From assembly GCA_036852015.1 (NCBI GenBank), contig JAANDG010000070.1, positions 248,001 through 312,000 of the forward strand: DNA of 64,000 bases. The letters are read 5' to 3'. The position numbers were made by a program, and so were the translations under genes. Shown in pieces: positions 49,001-57,000 of the stretch (position 1 is its first letter; each line of letters starts with the position of its first letter). Source of the DNA: Pelodera strongyloides (Eukaryota > Nematoda > Chromadorea > Rhabditida > Rhabditidae). The notes beneath the pieces were generated by a model that did no database searches, was not told where the DNA came from, and saw only the letters and a list, made by a program, of their open reading frames with translations.

Positions 49001-50496
49001 AATAATAAAAATGTGTCGGATTAGTAGAAAACTCTTATGTGTACCTAGTTGCAAATTTTCGTTGCTTTTTGTAGTTCTTCTATACTATACCCCTTCTGGG
49101 CTAATGAAGAAATTTATATAAAGATTGAGGGCGCTTCAGTAGATCTAACGTTACAGAAAGTTAAAGCGAAATGCTAGCCCCTTTGGAAAATTTGCATACG
49201 ATAAGCAAATCCTATGTATCCTATGCTAATTTTGTACGATTGCCGTGGACGATCGTACAAAATTAGCATAGGATACATAGGATTTGCTTATCATATGCAA
49301 ATTTACCAAAAGGGCTAGAATTTCGCTTTAAACTTGATACTTCTTTATTCCCATAGTCATAGTTAATGTGTCTCACTCGCTTTCAACTGTCGCGCCCCAA
49401 AATATGCTTGAAAAGTTGTTCCCCAAAAAAAAATACAATCGGTTTTGCGTCGTTTTGTGTCTGTCAGTAAAAAGGTCACCTCTCGCCCAGCATTCTATTT
49501 ATTTACACACTTTCACAGGGGGGAAAAGGACTAGCCGCGGCCAATTTGTCTTTTGCTACATGATAAAGATACAAAAAAAAAAGAGTTTATTAATGTTGCA
49601 TAACCGTTTTCTTGGCATATATTGATCACAAGATGGTTATGTACCTTGTATGTGTTTCCATGTATGCAAATTATGTTCCATTATGTGCTTGATATGCCAG
49701 AAGGGCATACAAATTTGCATATAATACATGGAATGCGGTTGTTTACGTGGCATATCGAAGGCTTATTGCCAGGCGGCTGCCCCAGTGTTGGGCTACCAGT
49801 ACATGTCCCTCATTTGCATACGGTAGACGAACGCGAAACTAATCCTGTCTTGTTTAGATGTGGAAAGGAATGAAACGTTTTGGATTTCAATTCACTACAC
49901 CTTTCGAGTGGGAGGAGCCCGATTTAGAAACGTGTTTGGAAACAATGGAAGCGGATAGAAAGACGAAGAAACCGTGCTCGGGTACAAAGATTATTGGGGT
50001 TACTAGCAATGGGCATGTTCATGATGATGTATAATAATAATAATAATTTATTACACCACAAAGGTGCGCACAAACATACATAATTAAGACAATAAATACA
50101 GTTAAGACAGAAAAACGGTACTAAGGGACAGAAAAATTTGTATGCAAATTTCTCTGTGTATAGGCTTTAGATTTATACAATAAATTTACAAGAAGAAGTA
50201 ATCTCTGGCACAATAAATTGATAAATCGAGTTGTTGGATGGAGGGAGAGGTTTTGGCAATGCTGTTAGATTACGCTAAAATCCCAATCCAACGAAAAACA
50301 AAATATTCTACGGTGCATTCGACATTCATGTATGAAATAAAATTTTGAACTCACTAGAGCGAAATGCTCAGGCTCAGATTGTAAAAATCGATATTCCACC
50401 AATTTGTAGTTTTCATTTTCAGCCGATGAACTCGACGTGCGTCTCTACCCAAATGCCCATCCGGACAAGTTTAAAGAAAATGTTATTGGACTATAG
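34175..50496 (+). CDS. TTBK-like protein kinase (CK1 group)
   Basis: Twelve exons: 34175-34235, 34572-34666, 43242-43349, 43892-44013, 44396-44516, 44763-44862, 45520-45601, 45831-45879, 46341-46472, 48011-48100, 49858-49981 and 50423-50496, about 385 residues. A TTTTATTCCAG just before the ATG looks like a trans-splice acceptor. Residues 1-52 are charged and low-complexity. The kinase follows: glycine loop [12 protein letters not shown], lysine in ACKVE, catalytic [13 protein letters not shown] (DYG instead of DFG), the activation segment [17 protein letters not shown], then [14 protein letters not shown]. It ends FEWEEPDL and a 30-residue tail ([11 protein letters not shown]). This is the nematode-expanded tau-tubulin-kinase-like family, predicted to be a Ser/Thr kinase in the cytoplasm; its substrates are unknown. 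The join before 46341 is unresolved: a degraded copy of that exon precedes it, and no acceptor in the right phase was found. The intron after 48100 appears to start with GC. Intron 2 (8.6 kb) hosts retroelements and an antisense gene. Confidence 0.85.
34866..34943 (-). ncRNA. Hammerhead-ribozyme-like motif 2
   Basis: On the minus strand the hammerhead core CTGATGAG, stem II GACCC/GGGTC and GAAAC are in order, followed by GGGGT. The six bases before the core (ATCGTA) pair with TACGAT inside the stem II loop. A hairpin follows at once. It lies about 500 bases downstream of the stop of the partial reverse transcriptase at 35437. The expected GTC cleavage triplet reads GTG, so cleavage may be lost. 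Confidence 0.5.
35219..35316. repeat. TG microsatellite
   Basis: About 90 bases of TG-rich sequence downstream (minus-strand sense) of the partial retroelement. The overlapping Thr/His frame is not a gene. Confidence 0.85.
35437..36374 (-). pseudogene. Penelope-like retroelement copy 2: 5'-truncated reverse transcriptase
   Basis: Minus-strand reverse transcriptase covering the palm motifs only. Before the poly-G tract it reads [16 protein letters not shown]. After it come [26 protein letters not shown] (motif B), [12 protein letters not shown] (catalytic YMDD, motif C) and [10 protein letters not shown], ending at 35437. It has clearly diverged from copy 1, so it is a separate subfamily member, not a recent duplicate. 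Its 5' end stops just after the hammerhead-like motif at 36388. A 44-base poly-C (minus strand) interrupts the frame region. Confidence 0.8.
36154..36197. repeat. Uninterrupted poly-G tract, 44 bases
   Basis: Forty-four consecutive G on the plus strand, inside the copy 2 reverse transcriptase where the aligned copy 1 has ordinary sequence. Read on the minus strand it would encode a proline run. Such tracts can form quadruplexes, and the length may be unreliable in the assembly. Confidence 0.9.
36388..36460 (-). ncRNA. Hammerhead-ribozyme-like motif 1
   Basis: The minus strand reads CTGACGAG, stem II GACCCCA/TGGGGTC around a 26-base loop, GAAAC, GGG, then GTC. This matches the minimal hammerhead known from Penelope-like elements (two-pair stem III, GTC cleavage triplet). 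GTCGCA just before the core pairs with TGCGAC in the stem II loop. It is followed by a hairpin (CCCATATT, loop, AATATGGG). It lies about 420 bases after the stop of copy 1 and touches the 5' end of copy 2. Confidence 0.6.
36882..40172 (-). pseudogene. Penelope-like retroelement copy 1 with N-terminal GIY-YIG endonuclease (broken)
   Basis: Order on the minus strand: a Cys-rich start ([12 protein letters not shown]), then a GIY-YIG nuclease ([29 protein letters not shown]) at 39575-39979. The linker FWIKLL...[13 protein letters not shown] is followed by a basic stretch ([14 protein letters not shown]). The reverse transcriptase follows at 36882-39021, with [29 protein letters not shown] (motif A), [16 protein letters not shown] (motif B) and [13 protein letters not shown] (motif C). 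Canonical Penelope elements have the endonuclease after the reverse transcriptase. Here it is before it, as in the permuted Naiad/Chlamys type. Breaks: a frameshift near 40060, a stop at 39575, a TTAA MITE at 39194-39555, and a frameshift near 37640. Inactive as it stands. Sits antisense in intron 2 of the kinase. Confidence 0.85.
39194..39555. mobile_element. TTAA-flanked hairpin MITE inside the retroelement
   Basis: Near-perfect inverted repeats of about 165 bases start AGGGATCGGCTCACCT, flanked by TTAA on each side. Removing it with one TTAA joins the retroelement frame from WIKLL to [10 protein letters not shown] without a shift. This shows it inserted into an existing element. Its ends resemble those of the 3.85 kb element at 6889. 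Confidence 0.85.
40173..40358. mobile_element. MITE family B at the retroelement's 5' side
   Basis: Ends TAAAGCGAAATACCGGCCGG and, inverted, CCGTTCGGTATTTCTCTTTA. It cuts off whatever preceded the recognisable start of the Penelope-like element. Confidence 0.75.
40692..42689 (-). CDS. Myb/SANT-like DNA-binding protein, nested antisense in a kinase intron
   Basis: Five exons join in phase: 42469-42689, 41938-42007, 41487-41607, 41230-41407 and 40692-40974, giving 290 residues. The ATG lies five bases after a TTTAG, a likely trans-splice acceptor. Residues about 12-98 form a Myb/SANT-like domain of the NAIF1/zeste type: [19 protein letters not shown], then [19 protein letters not shown]. An acidic, Ser/Pro-containing linker follows ([14 protein letters not shown]). 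A basic patch ([13 protein letters not shown]) leads into a C-terminal coiled coil rich in Glu, Arg and Gln (about 210-275), ending RTVSSKF. This architecture suggests a nuclear DNA-binding protein that oligomerises. Such domains often derive from Harbinger transposons. Introns carry a family B-like MITE (about 41003) and two hairpin MITEs (41718, 42096). The target genes are unknown. Confidence 0.82.
41003..41183. mobile_element. MITE, family B-like
   Basis: TATAACACCCTGTTTTTGAA at one end and the inverted TTTCAAAAATCGACTGCTAT, then ATTGCTTTAAA, at the other. In the last intron of the Myb/SANT-like gene. Confidence 0.55.
41718..41889. mobile_element. Hairpin MITE, family A copy 3
   Basis: Full-length palindrome with AAAGCGAAATGCTAGCCCCT and its inverse. 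In intron 2 of the Myb/SANT-like gene. The central loop is in the opposite orientation to that of copy 1. Confidence 0.85.
42096..42266. mobile_element. Hairpin MITE, family A copy 4
   Basis: Full-length copy with a few substitutions (for example ATTATCATAGG in one arm), so the arms are slightly less perfect than in the other copies. In intron 1 of the Myb/SANT-like gene. Confidence 0.85.
42937..43062. repeat. GA microsatellite
   Basis: About 80 uninterrupted bases of GA, then GCGAGCGAGCGAG variants. It lies between the antisense gene's start and the third kinase exon. Confidence 0.9.
44970..45407. mobile_element. TTAA-flanked MITE, family D copy 2
   Basis: The left end is TTAAAGGATCGCAG. 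The right end is the inverse (TGACTGCCTTCCTTTAA). Internal paired blocks CTCAGGGAGAGAAATC and the inverse form a second stem. In the kinase intron between the HRD exon and the exon at 45520. Confidence 0.7.
45918..46078. mobile_element. Hairpin MITE, family A copy 5
   Basis: The left end is TTTAAAGCGAAATGCCAGCC. The right arm ends at AAAGAGGCTAG, so the terminal bases are lost. In the kinase intron before the duplicated exon. Confidence 0.8.
46198..46310 (+). pseudogene. Degraded upstream copy of kinase exon 9
   Basis: It repeats the sequence of the exon at 46341-46472 and part of the following intron, but differs almost only by small deletions of 1-5 bases (for example CGATCGAAC against CGATGACCGAAC, and AAAGTCAAGC against AAAGATTATTCAAGC). 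The frame is lost several times. It is either a decayed tandem duplicate or an assembly artefact from an uncorrected read. Confidence 0.75.
46872..46994. mobile_element. MITE family B, short copy
   Basis: AAAACGATATAACTCCCGGG with TTTTGAAACGTACC at one end. GTTTCGAAGACCGGCTGTTA followed by CATCGCTTTGG, inverted, at the other. Confidence 0.55.
47140..47470. repeat. CT/GA-rich low-complexity stretch
   Basis: CT-rich from about 47150 to 47330, then GA-rich to about 47455, so the strand can fold on itself. Intronic to the kinase. The frames across it are not genes. Confidence 0.6.
48148..48245. repeat. Short dispersed repeat shared with 62068-62152
   Basis: Both loci contain GCGTGCACCT followed by TTTCAAGGTTTGCTTCTGC-like sequence, then ATGACRTGTTCCGCAGA and a TAGGCGAC block. 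Sequence around them differs. A fragment of an unidentified dispersed element. Confidence 0.5.
49161..49332. mobile_element. Hairpin MITE, family A copy 6
   Basis: Full-length palindrome in the kinase intron between the exons at 48011 and 49858. One arm has a single change (TTTGCATACGATAAGC). Confidence 0.85.
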
Positions 50497-51615
50497 AAAA
50501 ATGATCGATTTCCGTTTGATTTGGTTGAGATTTATGCTCCGAATGTGAATTATTGCTGATGTAGAACCGACTTTCATTCTGGACCTGGAATTGTAAATTA
50601 GCATAAACCAATTCACGTTCGAAGCATTGGCTTTGTATTATTGAATAGTGAGTCCCGCCGCTTTTTGTAGTATGACTGTTAAAACTAAAACTGGTCGTTT
50701 TCCTGTATTTTGCCAAATGTGTATTATATGCATATCAGTTTGAAGTCCTGACGTGTCAAAGCGTTTTCCTACCAGAACGGCAAGCTAAATCTCGACACGG
50801 CCTTTTTTCGTCCTTTTTCCTCAAACGCTGCGCCGAGGTTTTTATATTGAAAATATCACAGCGTTCTAAGTTTGAAAAAAATAGTGGCAACTAACAGGGC
50901 TACGTCGGGATTTTCACTGGAATACCGGATTCAAATTGCTTTGTTTCTAGCACAAATCCTCTCTGACATTAAAACAAGTCACACTCGTGACTCTTCGAGC
51001 ATTTTCTTCTATTCTTCGTTACTTTTAACATGTAAAGATCTTTGAGTATCCCTTCACACACAACACATGACAAACAAGACAATGCGTTAAAGTGTTTCGA
51101 ATAAACGGTTTTAAAGAATTGACTTTGATTTTTTGAATTTACTTTCGTTAATTTGCTTCGTCGGTGAATTCGGTGAAAGTGGAAGCCCCGACAATTTTGG
51201 AAAAAAAACCGATATGGGCCCGATATGGGCCGTTTTTTTTGAGGGATTTGATCGGGGGTTTTTGGTTTCCCATGTGGGTGAATGGTCAAAAGCCGGGGAA
51301 CACTCAAAATTTTCTTTGCAGCAACCGAATACCGCCGGTTTCTGCTGCATCAGACAATTGCGTGTTGCAGTAGGAAATATGAGATTGCTCACCCGTTGCA
51401 TATACATTTTTTAGAAAACGCTACAAGACTTAAACGCGCACTTTGCATCCACGCTTGGTGATTATTGCTGAGTTTGACTAGAGCAAGATATTCATGCTCA
51501 CCATCAGACCATCAGAGGGCCCAATGAAAATCGATAATCGACATATGGACCCAAGTATATCCGAAGTGAGGAAAAGTATGCCCTATCAACCCCAATTATA
51601 CCGAATGTGTAATGA
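50497..51615. other. Intergenic stretch, nothing firm
   Basis: Between the kinase stop and the minus-strand coding remnants. Open frames exist on both strands (for example around 50969-51414), but none has a motif or a consistent splice pattern. Confidence 0.4.
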
Positions 51616-52691
51616 ATGTGGCCAGAAGATAGACCAAGTCAGGGCGCTGTAAGATTCTTACGTATCTCGCGTGCAACTGCTATGAACTTGGGCATCTGTC
51701 AGGTAGTGGTAGGCATCCATCCCGGTGCCCAAGCTAAGCTGTGGATAGCCGAATACCTCCTCTTTGCTCATGCCATTCACCTTACATACATACAAAAAGT
51801 AAATTTTTAAACTTATGTCTGCTATTCGGCTTAGGACCTCTCAACATTGTTGATCTCTTATTACCCATCTAGACGTTATGAAACTGCACTTCTGATAATC
51901 AATCCTTTTATTGTTGCAATAATATACCTCGGGCTTGTGACTAAACATGATAATGGCTGAGTTGATGGATGATATTAACGGTTCATCTTCTGTTTTGAAA
52001 TCTTTTATACGAAAGTCCTGTTTCACAAAAGTGACTGTTTTTCTACACTTCGGCCGCCTATTGAAACACGCTCTTTGTGTCAACTGCAGTTAGCTTATCT
52101 AATCAGAAGGTTGTTCACAGCCGGCGAGAATTTCAATTAAAGAAGAAAACGTCACGGGTCTAGTTTCAAGTGAATCATTTTTTGTTTCAGGGAGTTAGCC
52201 ATTAGAAATAGTGGAGATGACATCGAGACGGCGAATTGCATTGGAAAAAATCATCATATCATATCGATCGTCAATCGGCATCTGAAGGGAAAGCAACTAG
52301 TTAGAGAAAACAAAAGAACTAATAGATCGGACACCATCGACACGTTGAAACTCTGAATTATGATTTAGGATGTTTCGCGCAAGTCGAGTATCTTGCCGTG
52401 ACCTCATCAAACATTTATCACTAGAAGCTTCACATCATAAGGTATTAATTGGTTGTCATTAAACTATTTAACGCCTCTAAGGTCGTTAGTTAAGTGAATT
52501 TAAAACTTCGGAATATGTCGCCAACTCAAAGCTCCGTCAAAGCCTGAAGTGTCTAAAGCTTCACTCGTAATCTCGACTTCAACAAATAGCTTTAGATCGA
52601 TATTCATTCCACAAGAATCCCAGGAAGATTCTATAACATTCGCCACTAGTTCAGACTCTGTCACTGATTTGTCATTCGTGTTCGAGCGCAC
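51504..52691 (-). pseudogene. Unrecognised minus-strand coding remnants
   Basis: Three stretches read like protein. 52500-52691 includes ESSWDSCGMNIDLKLFVEVE and ends at a stop. 51930-52095, after an ACTGCAG acceptor, includes VKQDFRIKDFKTEDEPLISS and ends at a GTATAT donor. About 51660-51777 includes KEEVFGYPQLSLGTGMDAYH. The last loses its frame; a shifted frame continues with FIAVAREIRKNLTAP, a stop, then GIIGVDRAYFSSLRIYLGPY. I could not join these into one open protein and recognise no family. A decayed gene, or a working gene with unseen exons, are both possible. Confidence 0.3.
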
Positions 52692-53786
52692 CCGAGAACT
52701 TTACTCCCGATCAGCCCCATAGCTCATTGGGCTCATTCCCAGTGACATTCACTTCCCAGTCCATACCGACCATTCCCAGAAGTCTTCCCATCTTGAATCT
52801 AGAAGTATCTTCCAAGTATTCTTCTCCAAGTCTTCTATCTGGTGGTGGTTGATGCAAGAAGGGCACGGGAAAAGGGGGCCGGCCCAAAGTGTTACCCCCG
52901 ATCGATCGCCGTCTAGCGGTCTGTGTCTCCGCATCCCTAGCTGCCTACTGTAGTCGGCAGCCCACGACTGACGCCTCTCCCGCCCCCGATTCTCTCCCGA
53001 AACAACTACTCTCTTCCTTCCTCACCTCACCTTCATAATAAATTATTATTAAATATTACTTTAAATCTTCATTTTATGCATACTCATTGAAAATCTAGAC
53101 TCTCCGCATAGTATTCCATCTAGAAACACACTTGTTGCTGTGCCCTGCCAATGAGTGTAGTATCTGTGTATGACGCACGAAAATGGCTATGATTATAAGA
53201 AAACCCTAAGAGTTAAGCTATTACCAGTATTTGACGATATTAGGGATGATTTAGTGCAATTTTGTGTGTATTTGGGGGTGCAATCGGGTACGGGCTGGCT
53301 GTCTGAACCTACTCTATCTGTGCACTATTTCACGGACGTCTGTTTGAGCGGGCATAGATAGAATAGAAAAGGGAGAGCAGTCACAGGGCAGCTAACCCGC
53401 ACACAGACAGAAACACCGGCCAACCTCATGTTCGTGTGAGAACGCTTGGATGTGATTAAGCATAAATAATGACTAAACGTCGATTACTTGACAACAAATA
53501 AGTAAAACAAAATGTTGCAAAATGTGCCGCATGAAAGCAGTAATCCAATTTTATGCAACACTTCAACTTTTTTGTTTGCAAAACAAGGCAAAACTAAATT
53601 TGGAACATACAAATTTCATTCAAAAAAGAAAGAAAAGAAATTCACTACGGTAATGTAGTTTGTAACGCGCAGTATTGATTGATACCGTAATCAAGTGTGC
53701 TCATTTATGACAAGCTTCCGCCGAAAAAAATCAATCGGATAATTTCCACTTTTTGTTTCAACATTTTCGCACAAAATTTCAGTTCT
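52692..53786. other. Intergenic stretch upstream of the CoREST gene
   Basis: No supported gene or known repeat. The CoREST promoter and any 5' exon should lie here or just after the MITE that follows. Confidence 0.4.
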
Positions 53787-54024
53787 TCTAAGGGCGCGTT
53801 TAAGATGGCCGAAAGAAAGAAAAAAATAGGTTTTCGGCCGTTCAGGTTGGCCGAAAAGAAAACTTTTGAAAGACAATGCAAAAACAAGAGACGCCGACAA
53901 AACCCGAAAAAAAATTACTGTATTTTTTAATTTCCCCTTAGTATTAAAAGTTTTCTTTTCGGCCAACCTGAACGGCCGAAAACCTATTTTTTTCTTTCTT
54001 TCGGCCATCTTAAACGCGCCCTTA
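53787..54024. mobile_element. MITE family E copy 2, beside the first CoREST exon
   Basis: Inverted arms of about 85 bases start TAAGGGCGCGTTTAAGATGG and contain GGCCGTTCAGGTTGGCCG. The right end is the complement, finishing CGCGCCCTTA. It stops 38 bases before the first supported CoREST exon. The frames across both arms are by-products. Confidence 0.8.
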
Positions 54025-54062
54025 TTATAGAATAGGAATAACATGAAGGTTCATCTTTTCAG

Positions 54063-57000
54063 AGTACTTAAAAATTTCCGGATTGAATTTGCCGGCGTTC
54101 TCGTCTTCCCGCGGCATGCCCTGCGTGCTGTCCTCAACACTATCAACTGCGCTACACGAAGCATACCTCAAGGAGGCATCCCTTCCGCATCCGACTAGAG
54201 GAGATATGGAAGAGGTCACAACTTTGGCACAGGTATAATTATTATGCTCAGAATTAGTTTGAGTTTGATCAGTATTGAGATAAACAAAAAACGGGAACAC
54301 ACCAAATACTGAATACCAAATAAACCAAAGCCCAGAGCTTGCTGAAGCGTGCAGTTCAGACATGTGACTCGCACAGAGTTCACTATTGTGGTATTGGTCG
54401 AAGCTTACTTTTTTACTACAGCGGTACAACGAGCGCAAAGCAGAAACCAATATATCTACTTTCAGCCCGAAGCCTTTAAAAAGTACTTGGATGAGGTGGC
54501 CGGGACGTCGTGTTCTCCAGACACTGACACCAATGGAAGTGAACACGGTCAAGAAAATGGCAATGGTGTATCTTCCGAGATATTGAACAGGTATTCATAT
54601 ATGCTTACTTTTTACTGAGTATGAAAGTTTACCACCTGTGGGACGTTGACTAAGATATTGAGGTAAATTATTCTCGATGAGCTACGCCGGATGTGTTTGG
54701 CACTTTTTCTTCGTGGTAAAAAGTTTGCTAGCACATAAAGGCCCATCGTATATTACATGGAAAAAAGCTTATCTTTCATTTTTAGTGTCGAAAATGACGA
54801 GAGTTCGAATCATTCGAGTGGCTCCAAACGTCGGAAGGCTCTCCGACGTCAACGAGAAGAGGATGAACCTTCGCAGAGAAAGTCAACAAGAAGGGCTGGA
54901 GATGTCGTCGAAACCAATTACGTCGATAGTCTGGACCTAAAACAACGTGAGCATTTTTCTGCTAATTATTTTTTTGTTTCTTTGTTTGTGATTCTGCATT
55001 AATGTTTTCCTGAATACAAAGGCAACAAGTAAGCGATTCTCCATTCCGGTTGGTGACTGCAGCAAATAGTTGTGATGTCCGTGTAGACACTGGTAGTTGG
55101 GTAAACAAACATAGTAACCGAAGGTTGTCAAACTCAACTCAATTCTTAAATTCCGTGATTTCCAAAGCTCAAGTCTACCAACGCCGTTATTAGTAGTGTG
55201 TTTTAGTTTTAGTTGATACTATTCTGTGCTATACTTTTGTTGACGGCGCGGCTAGTCTTAAGCTTTGAAATTTGGTACTAGCGGAACTTGCAACCTATTC
55301 CCCGTATTGCAAGTTATGCAACTTGGCCGATTTCAGCCCGCAGTGTTCAACCACCAACCGGAACGACTCGCGTTCCCTTCAACAGTCCAAAACAAGGCGC
55401 GGAAGATAAGCAAATGGAGCGTTTACGGATAAATATGGTTTGTTGTTCTTTTGTTTTTCTTCTTGCCCGTTGGTTGGTTACGAGTGACCCACAATTTGCA
55501 CCGTTCATCTAACTGAATTCACAGCGTTCACGGAACTCGTGCACTCATAATATGGATTTGGGTTGCTTTCGAATCTATATTTATCTGTATTGAACCATTC
55601 AACTTTAACATTTTTAGGTTGGTCCGCGTACACGTGAAACTGGAACGACCACAGTTGATGCGGCAGACAAGGTTCGACGACGAGTGATAGGCATTAATGA
55701 AGGATCCGACTATCAAGTTAGTTTTTATCATCTGTTGTCTGTTGTCTTCTCGATGTAAGAATAATAGTTTGTAGTGCAGCCGGCGTAGAAACTCGCTGTG
55801 AACTGTGATCTTATAGGTCACAAGTCATACCTAACGAAATATTCGGACGTGGTTGTGTAATTCATGATCTTTTTTGACCTTCTACGTACCTTCTAGGCGT
55901 CTGTGGTCCCGGTAGAAGAGTTCCGAATGCCCACTAAGGCTGAAATGGATGCGTACCCTGACAGAGATGACGAAAGTGTCAATCTTATGTGGAGAGATAA
56001 ACCAAGCTTGGATGCCCAGCTACTCGAAGAGGCCTGGGTCGCTATTAGGAAACAAAGTGCCGGGATGATACCTATCGATGCAGTGAGTTGTTTTCGAGAT
56101 ACTGTTCTGTTCGTAATAATTTTTGTAGTGTTACACCTGACCTATATTTTGACTTTGAAACACTTAGTTTTGCAACTCTACATTCTGATTTATGACTCGA
56201 AATCATATTTGAGGTGAAATCTTAGTCCAATATATGGCTATATTTGCATTGAGTATCCTTTCGTGATGTCGTTTCGGGTTTCGGTAACGGCTTTCGGTAA
56301 GGGTTTCGGTTTCGGGCTTATGTTTCGTGAAATTCTTCTCACAACACTTCTTATATTCCAGATGCTTCACCGACTCTTACTATGTAATTACAATGTGGAC
56401 AAGATGTTGCAGACAATTGAACTTGAACACCAGGTACTTCCATTTTACTATTATGAATACCACCTTATTCAGACATTCACTCAACACACATAGACTTAAG
56501 CATGTAGAATCCACCAGATCCACCATCACCATGTTACTTATTATTTGCAATATGTGGAACCCTTTGTCTTTTGTACAAGGATCACACAGTATATTCGAAC
56601 TGTGTTGTGAAAATATAACCTTTTCTTGTATATATCGGTTATCAGTTATCCAAACTTCCAAACCAGTCTCGATACCACGTTCATTATACGTCATACGTGA
56701 CTTTTTGAAGTTTCCAAATTTTCGTTTCAGAATCTGCCTCAGCCGTTCGAACAGCTGTCCGTGGGACAAAGAAAAGAGTACGAGAGATGGCTGAGAAAAA
56801 CGGGAAACGCGAGTGCCAAAAAGTTCCGAATGATGCAGGACAAATTTGTACGTTTATCTTTTTAAACCGAGCACTCATTGTGAGCAATTTTGAAATATAT
56901 CACACATAATGTGGTTCTTTAATTAAAAAAAGTTATATGTGTGTAGTTGGGCGGAATTTTTCTGCCCAACTACTTAGCTCGGCAGAATAATATATTACCT

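Noticed and set aside
49858..50032. Kinase ending at the stop at 50032
   Set aside because: A donor at 49982 joins in phase to a last exon (50423-50496) whose reading ([17 protein letters not shown]) is clearly protein-like. The short version remains a possible isoform.
53691..54044. 117-codon frame over the MITE beside CoREST
   Set aside because: Both strands give near-identical peptides because the DNA is a palindrome.
54025..54552. 175-codon minus-strand frame
   Set aside because: It is the reverse of the first two CoREST exons, whose plus-strand phases and splice sites fit better.
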